Assembly (NCBI RefSeq): GCF_004359215.1
Contig: NC_090616.1
Span: forward strand, 530,066 to 594,065
Source: Bremia lactucae
Lineage: Eukaryota > Oomycota > Peronosporomycetes > Peronosporales > Peronosporaceae
Reading direction: 5' to 3'
DNA length: 64,000 bases
Made by a program: the position numbers and the translations under genes. Each line of letters opens with the position of its first letter. The first letter of the stretch is position 1. Shown here piece by piece: positions 52,757 through 64,000 of the stretch. The notes under the pieces were generated by a model. That model was not told where the DNA came from. It saw only the letters and a list, made by a program, of their open reading frames with translations, and made no database searches.

Positions 52757-55700
52757 ACCACTGCAAATCGTTCACGGTCAAGAAGAGGAACTAACCTTTC
52801 CAGATATGTTCGTTTATCTGCACGAGGAAATTATAGACTCGGAAAACAAGAACTTGAACTTGACCACGATAGTGTGCTTGAAAGTACACGCAGCGAATGA
52901 TTGTCGAAGTCTTTCGACACGCAGCCGCACAAACGGCTCGAAGCCAGCAAGAGTCACTACCCGCAACTAAACGATGAAGAACGGAGGCGCTTCTCCAATT
53001 ATACGCGGTAAGTGCTAAAGTTAGTCGAGTGGATGCCCGGAAGTGGAGAACGCGCCTGCACGTAATTACGAGATCTATTTTCAAGTAAAAAAAACTGACA
53101 AACCTGGTAAAACAACGAATCACCAATATGGAGATTACGTCGCAGCTCATGGCCAACATGTGGACCCAATATGCAGCGGAGCAATCGGCCAAAACAGGAA
53201 GCCAAGATGTTGACATGAGTGCCGACCCCACCTCCTCGTACAAGTTCAAAAGCAGTGTCTACACTCCAGAAGTGAGTCAAGAAGTGAGACGACAATGTCA
53301 AACCCCGTTCGGATTTCCAACTCAACTCAGGAAACCGACTGCAGCAGAAACTAAGAATATTAAAGGGTTGGTAAAGGGATCTATCCTCTGCGCCAAACTC
53401 CTTGAATTCCTGAAGCGGATCTGCACTAATGAATCATTACGGTTGATTCAAATACTATCCATACTCAAGTCGAAGGCGCCCTGATAATTAAGATACATAA
53501 TGAGTTTCCGGAGTGCGCTGATTCCAGAACAGGGCGCAGCTGATAGGGATGTTCACAATGACCCTAGACAATGGCAATCACGACAAGGCGAAAGTGATCC
53601 AGATCCTACAAGATATTAAACAAGTATAATTTGATAGAAGAGCACACGTAATACACCTGATCTTTTGGATGCAAGAACGAACAGCAAAATGCCGAGCAAT
53701 CGGCCAAAACAGGAAGCCAAGATGTTGACATGAGTGCCGACCCCACCTCCTCGTACAAGTTCCAAAGCAGTGTATACACTCCAGAAGAGAGTCAAGAACT
53801 GAGACGACAATGTCAAACCCCGTTCGGATTTCCAACTCAACTCAGGAAACCGACTGCAGCAGAAGCTAAGAATATTAAAGGGTTGGTAAAGGGATCTATC
53901 CTCTGCGCCAAACTCCCTGAATTCCTGAAGCGGGTCTGCACTAATGAATCATTACGGTTGATTTAAATACTATCCATACTCAAGTCGAAGGCGACCTGAT
54001 AATTAAGATACATAATGAGTTTCCAGAGTGCGCTGATTCCTGAACAGGGCGCAGCTGATAGGGATGTTCACAATGACCCTAGACAATGGCAATCACGACA
54101 AGGCGAAAGTGATCCATATCCTACAAGATACCAAACAAGTATAATTTGATAGAACAGCACACGTGATACGCCTAATCTTTTGGATGCGAGAACGAACAGC
54201 AACATGGAGTCGGGAAATTCGGACCTTAATTTTTCGACACAGGGCTTTCCCTATTATCAATGAGCACCCAGATGACAACAATGACCAGTCCAGAGATCAA
54301 TCAGATCTGCAGTCCGAATGAACCGTCAATTTGGTGCGGATGGGATCAAGAATGAAAATCCTCGCGAAGATACCATGTGCGATTGCTCAATGCATCTCGA
54401 AGCCTGTTTGAAGCTGCAATTGATGCGTATATTCGCAGTAAGTTCGCCGGAAAGTACGTTACATGGCAGGAACCGACTACGGAGATTGTAAGCCTGCTTC
54501 CGGATACTTGGAAATATTCTTCAAGTTGCCGGAATGTCCGAGTTTCCTGGCTGAAAAAGATTCATCAACTAGAACGGCTTTAATCATTGTTCACCATGTC
54601 GGTCAACGGGCCGCTTACCCATGGTTCCATCGGTCACATCCGCAACATATGCAACACGCCGGAAGTAGAATGGACGAGTGAGAGAACTGGTTACAGAACG
54701 CTGATTGTCAGCGTTCCTTTGAGGAATTAAGCAAAGCGTGATGCAATCGCCCATCTTTTTTTGCGATTGCTGATCAAGACAGACCATTCCATGTGGTCTG
54801 TGACACTAGCAATTTCGTAATCGGCTGTGCATTAGTGCAATACGATACAGACGGTGCGGAGCGTGGCGCCTGTTACCAATCGCGTCAGCTGCAACCAGCT
54901 GAACGCAATTGCTCAGCGCATGACAAGGAAATTTTACCTTGAAATATGCACTGGCTAAGTTTAGGGTCTATCTCCTAGGAGATACACCGTTCATCGTATA
55001 TACGGACAATGCGTCACACCTCTCGCAAAAATTGCGAGGTGGCTTATCCTTCTTCGCGGAATATAATTTTCCTGTGGAATATAAACCAGGATTACTTAAT
55101 GTCGTCGCTGAAACGTTATCACGCCGACCCGATTTCGGGCCGGCTCCGCACTCCGGCAGTGGTAATAATCCTACTGTTGCAACACTCATTCCAAGTGTCC
55201 TCATCAACTTTGTTTGATGACATCAAAAAAGCCTACACAGAAGATAAAGATCTTCTGCACTTAATGGAGCATTTGATGTATCCATCCAAAGATCTTTGAA
55301 AGATTTATTAGCTTTATATCGATCGTCTTCCGATCGATATAGCATCATGTATGAGTGTTGCGATGCACCAACAAAGTAGGCATCGTGGACGTGGGAAAAC
55401 TTATTCCACCGTAAATCGCGACTTATACTGGCTGTTAGCCGTAAATAATTCCAACCCAGCTCGTGGAGACAGCTGTAGTGAAAAGGGCAATAAAAAGTAG
55501 TCATGTGTCCCATAGTCCTGCACAGAGCCGAGAGCCTGTGACAGTAGACGGCGTTGTGACAGGAAGTCAAGCGTCGCATGATCCGGCACAGTGCATAGAG
55601 CCTGATGCGGTTGGAAGGTGTGCGTTAGCCAGGAGAGCAACGGCACCCGCTTCCCAGTCAAAGGTCGTCATGACTTGGAGAACGGGTACCCGACAGATTT

Positions 55701-56927
55701 GGACGATCAAATGCACGTCTAAACGAGTGACCTTTGAATCAGTTCCTTTTAAAAAGGACGGACCTTCGAACGAGGTGACGAGGCTCCGACTGGCGTCTTG
55801 AAGCCTAACCAATTATAATGGTTAGTGTCAAATTGTAGCACGATCGGGAGCCCATTAAGTTGAGGGTTTAGCGCACATTCTTGTTGCAAGTTGTTTACAC
55901 ATGGTGCGGCTTCGCCATGACTGTAAACTCTTTCCTTGACCGTCATAAGTCGTAATTTTTTTCCCTTGGCTACTTTTTCTGCCGCCGTGATCATCGAGAA
56001 GCTTGCATTTTCAAATCCTTCACTAGCTTTCGCTACGTAAATTTTACGGTAGATTTTTTTAACATTATTTTCAGGGTAGTCGTCGAGCCCAAGCGCTGTT
56101 GTTATGAGAGGATTCATCGTCGAAGAAATGGTTCGAAGCTGCAACGATGCCTCTTTTGAGCCTATTGGTCAGTGCTGTAAGCGTTTTTTAAGCAGTCGGT
56201 CCTTTGCATTATTTCTGGAGCAGCGCCATAGCCACAGTGTAGTATTGTCAGTTTCCAGTTGGGGAGCCCGCCTCACTCAGTCCACATTGTTCCAGGAGCT
56301 GATCCTCGGTACATTTCCTCAAATTCGGGTCAATCGTGTCCAAATTCATGCTTGCGTTGGTCACTTCCTTTTGAAACCGGGTCATTTTGTCCTGCATGAT
56401 AGGCCTCTGCTTGCTATGTAGGTCCAGACCGAATGCTACGTTTTATCCGGGTCTAGTCCTTGATAGCTAGTGGCTCTTCCGGTTCCTCTGGTAACTCTGT
56501 GGTCGGCTTCTTCTCCGTTGATTCAAGAGGGGGTGCTTTTGCATGGTTTAGCGAGGCTCGACGTCCGTGCTAAAATGGTCGTTGGGTTCCGTGTGGAGTC
56601 CACAATTACCGGGTTTGGAATCTGCTGGGGTGGAAGAGCCGTTCGACGACTAAATTGGACAGTTTGCCAAGTTTGGTCCGTTGTTGCTGGGTTTGGGCTT
56701 CTAGCACTAGTAGTTGAGTAAGTGGGAGATTCAATAGTACATTGGTCACTACTCGTGCCGTCGCTTCCTTTCCGTATTCTTCCGCTCGATTCCAGGGTTG
56801 GTCTAAGTCTTTCAGACTAGTCAGGGTGTATTTACGCAGGGACAGCGTCGCGATATCGTCAGCAGTGACGGTGAGGATAAAAAAGGAGTCCTGAAACCGA
56901 GACATTAAATACGAAAGTGTCCTCGAT

Positions 56928-57845
56928 GTGAAGACTCGGCATGAGAGAGATACTACTCAATCCTGGGAGTCGCTTAAGACAAATCCTTTATACAAGGATT
57001 TGATTGAGTTCAGACATAAATTCCCTGTAGTTGTAGTCCCATGCGAGTTGCCTAAGGATAAAGGCACTCGACATGAGATCGAGCTCAAACCGGGCTCGAA
57101 GTACTGCGTCATGAAGCAGTGGCCACTGCCTCGTGAACAAGTACTGCGATCGACAATTCTTTGCCGATCGGGTAAAAACGGGCCATGAAAGAGAGTCAAC
57201 CTCCCCACATAGCTCTCCGACCTTCTGTGTTCGAAAGGCCACAGGAGGGTGGCGGATAGTGCACGCATTCAATAAACTGGATGCTGCAACGTTACCGGCT
57301 CAAACGCCTATACCTATAAAAGACATAATCATAGATACGTCTACGAATACCATCTTTTTGTCTATGGATCTGATGGATCGGTTTTATCAGATCCTTATGC
57401 GTGAGCTACACATCCCGTACACCGCAGTAAACACATCCTGTGGGATGCTCTGGGAATGGCTTGTAATGCCACAGGAGCTTAGTAAGGCTCCTGCAACATT
57501 CAACAGATGCGTAATGAATATGTCAAAACCGGTGCGAGAATTCGCACCGAGTTGTTTTGACGATGTATTCGTCCATAGCTGGTCCATGGACGAAAAGACG
57601 GACGTGGAAGCTCATAAAACTCACGTTCATCAGGTTCTTACGCTTATGCGAAAGCATAAGTTGTACGCAAATCTCAAGAACTGTATTTTTGCTGCAAGCA
57701 AAATACCACTTACTTGGCTGCATCGTCGATAAACACGGCGTGCGCCCTAGACCCGAAAAATCAAGGCAATTACTGACTTGCCATTTCCGGTCAATGTCAA
57801 GAGACTAAGAAAGTTCCTTGGGCTAGCGGCGTACTAGTTTTCTCA
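56928..57845 (+). pseudogene. Family B reverse transcriptase (S2)
   Basis: Slightly better preserved than the S1 copy: 'PKDKGTRHEIELKPGSKYCV', 'MKQWPLPREQ', then a frameshift at ~57145, and an open run 57133-57732 covering fingers and palm ('VRKATGGWRIVHAFNKLDAA', 'SCFDDVFVHSWSMDEKTD'). The catalytic box is CFDD as in S1. It ends abruptly after 'GLAAY'. Confidence 0.8.
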
Positions 57846-58789
57846 ACGTCTTCCGACTGTGATTGCGCTAATACAGTCGGGTCCTCTACAGTCGACTCTC
57901 TACTCGACGTAGGATCATCGTGTTGTCCCTTCAAGCAACCAATATTTTACTTAAATGTCGCCCGCTAGGCGTACATTCATGTCTCAATCCATCGATTTAT
58001 ACGAGCGGTGGAACTTCGGCGCTGCCTGTGCATTTGCACAGCCGCCGGCAGCTGACTCCACAGTGGGATTAGTAATACTACTGTGATCTTTTGCAGTCGT
58101 ACTAACGACCGTACCACAAGTGAGGCCTCGCACTCACTCGTAATACATCCACACGCTTGTGGACGGTACAAGACGTTCATCAGATGTCCATCTGATGAAC
58201 AAGTGGCAGGCATCTTTACGGATCGATTCTGCCAGATGATTCTTGGCTTATATTTTCTTAGCCAAGGTTAACCTAGGATGAAATCAAATTTGTCACAAAA
58301 ATCCAGTACGATGAAATCATCATCATACCGAGAGTCTTATAACGTGTAGTGAAATTTCACTACGCGTTTATCAGTGTTATAGATGCACACGCACCGTCAT
58401 CCTCGTTGGAAGGATGTCGCGCTCAACATATTTGAGCCTACGACCCTTTAGCGACTGGCGACAAATAAAGTTATTCGACGCCCCACAAACCACTAGGGCT
58501 CTAAGTAACCAATCATTTGTTACTTTTAACTTCAAGGTGATGAGGGATACCTCATCGCCAGGTGCAAGGACACATAATGACTGTGTCTGGAGCAACTTTT
58601 GTCAAGAGATTTGCAAATTCTCTTGAGGTTGCTGGAATATTAGGGCGTTGCGCCCCTACTGACCCCGACGATTTTTTGGCGTCCACCTCCCTGTTGCAAT
58701 TTTGCCACAACGTCGGACCCGCGGCCGTTGCCTTTTTTGGCATTCTGGCCATAATTACGTTCAGTACCCCTTTTTAAGTGACATAGAAA

Positions 58790-59668
58790 CGAGTATAGTC
58801 GAACGAATGAGTTCGACCGTAGGGAATGATGCCATCTTGGCCATGCTGTCCGGTTTGGACAGAGATGTCCTCCATTCAGCCATCGCCATGTTCATACAAC
58901 ATGAATTTGACGAGGCGAAGGAGAAGGTAGGTTCTGTACCTGAGATGACGCACACGTGTCGTCCAGAAACCGTAATGATAGACATATCTAATTATTAGGG
59001 AGCCGAAGAGGGTTCCGTTTTGAGGTAGGTTGTCGAATTGGACGATGGCATAAGGGCTCGTCACATCGTTGACGAGCAAATGCAAGTCGCATCTGCTCAG
59101 CCAAACTTGGCAGGTCGGGCCAAAATTTGGGCACTAGGCCTTAAGTTGCGCGACCCATATGTCTTTAAGTCGCTAGATGCTTTTAAAGACCGGCTCAAAC
59201 AGACGTTTGAACTGCCTAGGGCTGAGTTTAGAGCTCGATCTGAGCTTCTGAAACTCAAGCAAGGCAAGGGTGATGTTCACGCTTCTGCCCAGCACATACG
59301 ACCCTTAGCGAGTTGGTCCACGTAAAGCCCAGTTCATGAAAACACGTTGATTACGGTGTTCATGGAAGGTCTTGCGGATGGACCCGTAAAGACTCACCTT
59401 TTCCGCTTGGAACTGGATACGCTTTAAGAAGCAATATTCGTAGCGGAACATGAGGACTTAAGCTTCAGACATAATCAAGCTAGTTCGTCATCGTATCGTC
59501 CTCCAAGACGCTACGAGCTTGGAGGCCAGAACCTATGGACCTTTCTTATGTCGAAAGCGAGAAACCTCGCTTTTCGAACAATAAGCGATTGCAGAAATGC
59601 AATCGCTGTCAAAAGTTAGGTCACTACGCTCATGAGTGTAGTGCAGTAGCTATCACGCGAACGTGATG
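58790..59668 (+). pseudogene. Family B gag remnant (S2)
   Basis: Matches S1 42770-43660. Here the first part stays in frame for 98 codons (58702-58998), including 'SDIETSIVERMSSTVGNDAI', because a single T insertion seen in S1 (~42807) is absent. CCHC knuckle at ~59597-59640. Confidence 0.7.
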
Positions 59669-59748
59669 CATATTTCCATTATCATCTAACATGTCCGTGT
59701 TAGATGATTGAATTGTGGTCCTTGAACGGACTACTAAGTGCTACTAGG

Positions 59749-60129
59749 TGTAACGGGGCACTGCTGCTTCAGTGCGAGTGGTGCTTCACGTCACTAATAT
59801 GTGCAGAGAAAGACTCTCTTTGTAACACTTGCTTTAGAGAGTGGTTAAAAGTAAACTCTATTTAATATAAATAAGTTCTTCTAATTCTATCTATTTAATA
59901 CTAACTTAATTAAAAACTAATACAAAACATGTAATAAAGCATGCTAAATCTATCTCTTTGCGCGCGTCCAGTGCTGACTGGTCCGCGGAGCAAGTAGATT
60001 TAATGGCCTATATCTGCTAATGGATATCACAATGTAAAGTAATATTCTCAAAATATTATCTACCTCTTAAAAAATGTATGAATTAACAACCTTAAATTGT
60101 CAATCTCATGTAACGTACACCCCGTTACA
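59749..60129 (-). repeat. Family B LTR, minus orientation (S2)
   Basis: 381 bp, TGTAACGG...CCGTTACA, near-identical to 43742-44121. Primer-binding site for the minus strand lies immediately left. Confidence 0.75.
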
Positions 60130-60899
60130 CTCGTCATCTGCAGATGAAGTTGATCTCGTGTGTCCAATTTTAAAGTGCGAAAACGACTTATATCTCTATC
60201 TTACGTTGAATTACACGTCTGGAGATATCTGTCTTGAAGTACTTAGCCAAGCGTGAGAATTCATCGTCGCCTGTTTCGCAACCACGAATTGCAACAAGAT
60301 CCAGTCTAACATCATTGCAGAAGTCGACGCTAATAATATTTGTGACGGGCTAAAGGTGCTCTAATGTTACACAGCCCCGTTAATTACACTTGGTGTACTT
60401 AAGAGGATGGCCAATTGCTTAAATAAAGTAATTAAACCCACCACTCGGGTGTGGTTCATATTTGTGACCAACCCTTGTGTTTGTGATGCACATAGGTGCA
60501 TTCACATTAGGAGGGATGACGCCTAGCGTCATCCGTTACGCGAGGAATCTAGAAAGATACGCTCGCAATACATATTAGCGTTATCTTCAGAGTTGCATTC
60601 TGATTGGTAAAAATAGGTATTTATATTTAATGCGATATAATATAAATCAGTCTGAAAACTACTTTTTACTTAGTAAGTGCGCACGAGGAGCCGGATTACC
60701 GTTCCCGTGAAGACACTAAACCAAAGTACTTAGTGCATTGGGTGAGGTCGCTAAATGCACCCACCACAACTATCTCGCTGCACGCAAGAGATGCTAGTTA
60801 AATTGCTTCCTCGCTGAGCAATGGTGTGTGTCTAAGTAGAGCGTGGCCGCATTACGACGTGCCCGCCTACACTTGGTAGCACTTGAAATCCTTCCAACG

Positions 60900-61987
60900 A
60901 CCTGCATCTCTGCGTTTGTACGTGAGGATGAGTCTCAATATTGATTGGTCTCATTTTCCCCATCTCTCCGAACATCATCGGGAGGTGGCAGGGCACAAGG
61001 CGCAGGATCTTGGTGAACAAGCCCTGGCCAGGCTCCTGGGTAGTCCTCTGGAGCAACGTTGCTCAGTTGATGCAGGTTGTGGCATTCGTGCTCGGACAGC
61101 GGAGAGCAGCGTCCGAGGCACAGAGCCATGCTGCGGCGGAGTCAGTCAATCAGACTCAGGATGAGCTAAAGCATGAGCAGGCTTGGAGAAGGCTCTCAAC
61201 ATGACTGTTGAGATGAATTCTGCACGGCCGCATCAGACGAGGCCAATCCGAATGGACCCGCCCAAGTTCGATGGAACTGCAGCGCACACAATTGTCCACT
61301 GGCTTTTATCCGTGGAACAATGCGGTGTCGTGCAGCTCATCGAGGACGACAGCCGGATGGCGTCGGACGCAATGTCGCACCTGCGCGGTAAGGCCTTAGA
61401 GTGAGCTTACTCGGCGTTTATGGCGGATACAAAGGCGTTTCATTCATGGGCGATCTTTAAGAAAAAGATTCGCGCCATGTACCAGCCGCCGAACAACGAA
61501 GTGTTGCTTCAGGCGCGCTTCTTTGGAGCGCGACAGGCGAAGCGATCTCTGCAAGATTATGTGCATGAGATGCGCTCGCTGTCGGCGTACACTACCGTAG
61601 GTCCGATTCCGGAGCACATTAAGGTGTCCACGTTTATGAACGGACTACGGCATGACCCATTGCGGCAGGCCCTTTTTAGAAAGGAGCCGTCGACGATGGA
61701 AGAGGCAATCCAAATAGCTCTCGTTGAGGAGCAATCCTTCAACAGTGCCTCGGCAAGAGCTTGGTATAAGCCGTCGGCGAGAGGACAGATGCCACTCCCA
61801 TGGAGTTGGGCAAAGTAGACGTTGTCTGTTACAAATGCGGGCTCGCTGCTATGCCAGGGTCCCTGCTGGGGCAAAGATGCCCAGCAAGAGGACTCCCTTC
61901 CCAAAGGGCGATGGCAAGAACCAGCGCGCGAGACACATGAGTTCTGCATCGACCGCTGAGGGGTCGGGAAATACAGGAGTGCAGTAG
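60900..61987 (+). pseudogene. A3 gag
   Basis: 'NIDWSHFPHLSEHHREVAGH', 'ARPHQTRPIRMDPPKFDGTA', 'RMASDAMSHLRGKALE' then an in-frame TGA at ~61402, 'MADTKAFHSWAIFKKKIRAM', 'YQPPNNEVLLQARFFGARQA', 'KRSLQDYVHEMRSLSAYTTV'. The knuckle region around 61810-61850 has lost bases ('VCYKCGLAAMPG'-like frames). The tail 'KMPSKRTPFPKGDGKNQRAR' is as in A1. Confidence 0.78.
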
Positions 61988-62039
61988 GGCGGGTTGACCT
62001 TCTGACACGGACTCTGAAGCTACCCCTAAGTTCAGAGTT

Positions 62040-62543
62040 GTGGAACAAATTGGTAGCATAGTCTCTGAGGTCTCGAAATTTCGGACCTCAACCCTGCTGG
62101 TCTATAGCGCTCATGTCAGTGTAAGAGGCTATGACCAGGTGGTGACCACCCTCCTCGTGGATTCGGGTGCATCACAAAATTTTGTAAGACTCGCGGCTCT
62201 GAGAAAGAGACCGGCGGTGTTTGAGTCGCTTTGCCAGGATGGCAAGCAAGAAGAGGGGACCATTCGCTTAGCGAACGGCGCGCTTGTTAAGTCTGAGGGA
62301 GTTCAGGTAGCACTTGCCTTCAGCTTTAGTGACTTCTCTTGTAAAGAAAAGTTAACAGTGCTAGGTATGGAGAGCTCGTATGACCTCATCCTAGGCATGC
62401 CATGGTTGGCAAAGTACCAACCATGGATAGACTGGCGTACACGCATAGCTGTGAACTCTACGGAGGAGGACACCGGAAAGGATGTGCTCCTGCGAGAGGC
62501 GTATGCAACTGATGTCGTATCGAACACAGTTGAGGTGCGTTGA
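62040..62543 (+). pseudogene. A3 aspartic protease domain
   Basis: 167 open codons. Retropepsin landmarks: 'VVTTLLVDSGASQNFVRLAA' with catalytic VDSGA near residue 41 (~62157), flap-like Gly/Ala-rich middle ('TIRLANGALVKSEGVQVAL'), and 'YDLILGMPWLAKYQPWIDW' with the ILGMPWL box common to gypsy proteases. This domain appears intact as a piece. A stop/frameshift separates it from RT. Confidence 0.75.
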
Positions 62544-62559
62544 CGGATGTCAAACGTCA

Positions 62560-63910
62560 CCAATTCCTACCCAGCTCGTGGAGACTAAGGTAGTGAAAAG
62601 GACGATGACAAATAGTCATGCGTCCGAATGTCCTGCACAGAGTCGAGAGCCTGTGGCAGTAGACGGCGAGCTGACAGGAAGTCAAGCGTCGCATGAACTG
62701 GCACAGTGCCTAGCGCTTGGTGTGGTAGGAAGGGGCGCGTTATCCAGGAGTGCAACGGCACCCGCTTCCTAGTCAAATGTCGTGGTGACTCGAAAAACGA
62801 GTGTCCGACAAGTTAGGACGATCAAAGACGCCTTAATACGAGTGACCTTCGAATCGGTCCCAATCGAAGAGGACGGGCCTTCGAACGAGGTGTTCGAGGT
62901 CGTCAAAGACGAAATTGCGGAGGCATCCTCAGTCGAGGTGCTCCGGCAAGTCTTTAAATCTGCCGAAGAGATAGAAAATCTCCCGAGGATGTCGGGGGAT
63001 TTGTTCCTTGCCGAATTAAAGGAAGTAAAGATCCACGAAATAGTCACAACAGTTCCAGAGGAGAACTTGGTGGACTGCTGCTCGTCGTCCACAATGGACG
63101 AGAGCGTCCTAGAAACGGACAAAAAGAAGCGGTACGCTGCTCAAGGCTGGGATGCCTTGAGTGACAGTCCGTTCTTTGAGGTTCTGTGGAAACATCGTGA
63201 TGTGTTCCCAGAAGAAGCGCCGAGCCGCCTACCAGCAGATAGGGGCATTGCGCACGAGATAGACCTCGAACCTGGCACCAAGTATTGTGTAACAGGCAAT
63301 GGCCGTTGCCGAAAGAACAAGTCGATTATATCGATGAGTTCTTCGACAAACGAGTCAAATCGGGATATGTGGGTGAGAGCAAATCGCCTCACTGCAGCCG
63401 GACTTTTTGTGTGCGTCATGCTTACAATAAGCTGAACACGGCGACCATACCGGCTCAAACGCAAATCCCGCGGAAAGATGTTTTGTTGAACTGCACGGGG
63501 AAGTCAACTATATTTTCCGAGTTGGATTTAAAAGATGGCTACTATCCGGTACTCATGAGAGAGTATGATGTAGCCTAAACGGCAGTAAGGGTATGCTTTG
63601 GGAGTGGCTAGTGATGCCCCAAGGTTTGAAAAACGCACCAGCGACATTCAACCGAGTGGTGGCTCACTTGATGCGTCAGCGCCGTGCCTACGCGCCTCAT
63701 TACTTTGACGATGTATTCTTGCATAGTAGGACCGAGGACGGGCTCAGCGCAATAGAGTCGCACAAGCGTCATTTAGACGCTGTGTTGCAGACTTTAAAGG
63801 ACACCCAATTGTACGTCAACTTGCAAAAGTGCGTCATAGGAGTCCTTGAACTACCTGTGCTGGGTTGCATCGTAGGTACACATGGTGTACGAGCAGACCC
63901 AGACAGGTAA
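62560..63910 (+). pseudogene. A3 spacer and reverse transcriptase
   Basis: Spacer 62582-62772, then 62782-63290 ('VEVLRQVFKSAEEIENLPRM', 'FFEVLWKHRDVFPEEAPSRL'). A frameshift at ~63290 leads into 'NRQWPLPKEQVDYIDEFFDK', then a small deletion that removes part of the 'KATGGWR' strand, 'KSTIFSELDLKDGYYPVLMR', a stop at ~63578, and 63593-63910 with catalytic YFDD at 63701-63712. Text continues in another frame to the window edge. Confidence 0.8.
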
Positions 63911-64000
63911 AATCGGTAAAGGAATCGCCAATCCCATGGCATGTGAAGGATTTGCGCCAATTCCTAGGGCTCGCTAATCACTAGCATATATATAGCAAGA

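Larger units (their letters stand above)
52757..60340. repeat. Composite segment S2 (second copy of S1)
   Basis: Same content and order as S1. It holds tandem 515-bp units at 53179-54206, B RNase H at ~54731-55430, the A-family piece at 55437-55801, the unrecognised minus-strand frames at 55749-56905, B RT at 56928-57845, inverted protease at 58377-58595, gag at 58790-59668 and a B LTR at 59749-60129. Differences from S1 include a 12-bp deletion at ~54622 that removes the CCHC knuckle start, a 1-bp deletion at ~54320, and a corrected RT reading near 57090. Confidence 0.9.
60341..64000 (+). mobile_element. Ty3/Gypsy chromovirus family A, copy A3 (runs off window)
   Basis: 5' LTR 60341-60871 (531 bp, TGTGACGGGC...CGCCTACA), a 2-bp gap, primer-binding site TGGTAGCACTTGAAATCC from 60874, gag, protease and RT up to the window end. 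The least decayed A internal region here, but still with stops and frameshifts. Confidence 0.88.

Noticed and set aside
62400..62426. 10-bp inverted repeat as evidence that family A pol is as hairpin-rich as family B
   Set aside because: It is real (arms CCATGGTTGG/CCAACCATGG), but I found few other long stems in A pol, so it was not used to extend the hairpin claim there.

Overview
This is nuclear DNA of a filamentous eukaryote, most likely an oomycete of the Phytophthora/downy-mildew kind. I infer this from tightly packed genes with few, short GT-AG introns (52-113 bp) lying next to a large block of nested, decayed Ty3/Gypsy chromovirus retrotransposons. No species is claimed.

Positions 1-14146 are a gene-dense host block: a J-domain protein (5' end outside the window), a STRAP-like WD40 protein, a large coiled-coil protein, a BAP31-family ER protein, the AP-3 beta adaptin, a Nopp140/SRP40-type nucleolar protein and a TPR protein. 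Spacers are tiny: 69 bp and 46 bp between convergent genes, 120 bp and about 350 bp between divergent ones.

From 14147 on, the window is almost entirely mobile DNA. A TIR-bounded element (14154-20945) starts 7 bp upstream of the TPR start codon, carries a fragment resembling the SAP30 Sin3-binding domain, and is interrupted by a Gypsy element (family A, copy A1, 14308-20138, TSD AGTC). Next come a Ty1/Copia remnant (about 21955-22860), two opposed fragments of a second chromovirus family (B, 24480-30534), one host-type gene for a membrane-anchored CAP/SCP protein (31219-32328), and a pogo/Tigger transposon with TA duplications (32592-34775). From 35100 to the end there are A elements plus two near-identical 7.6-kb composite segments (S1 36737-44332, S2 52757-60340), each bounded by inverted A-family LTRs. 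Copy A2 lies between them on the minus strand; copy A3 runs off the right edge on the plus strand. All retroelement reading frames are broken.

Two signals stand out. First, in both chromovirus families the 3' third carries long open frames on the antisense strand. These run from near the 3' LTR, past the chromodomain, into the linker between integrase and chromodomain, where both families have an antisense heptad-like helix. Hand alignment of copies shows most changes at third positions of the antisense frame, which suggests an antisense gene. Second, the LTRs and much of family B consist of chains of short perfect hairpins (arms up to 13 bp, loops 0-11 nt), far above random expectation. No tRNA, rRNA or CRISPR array was recognised.
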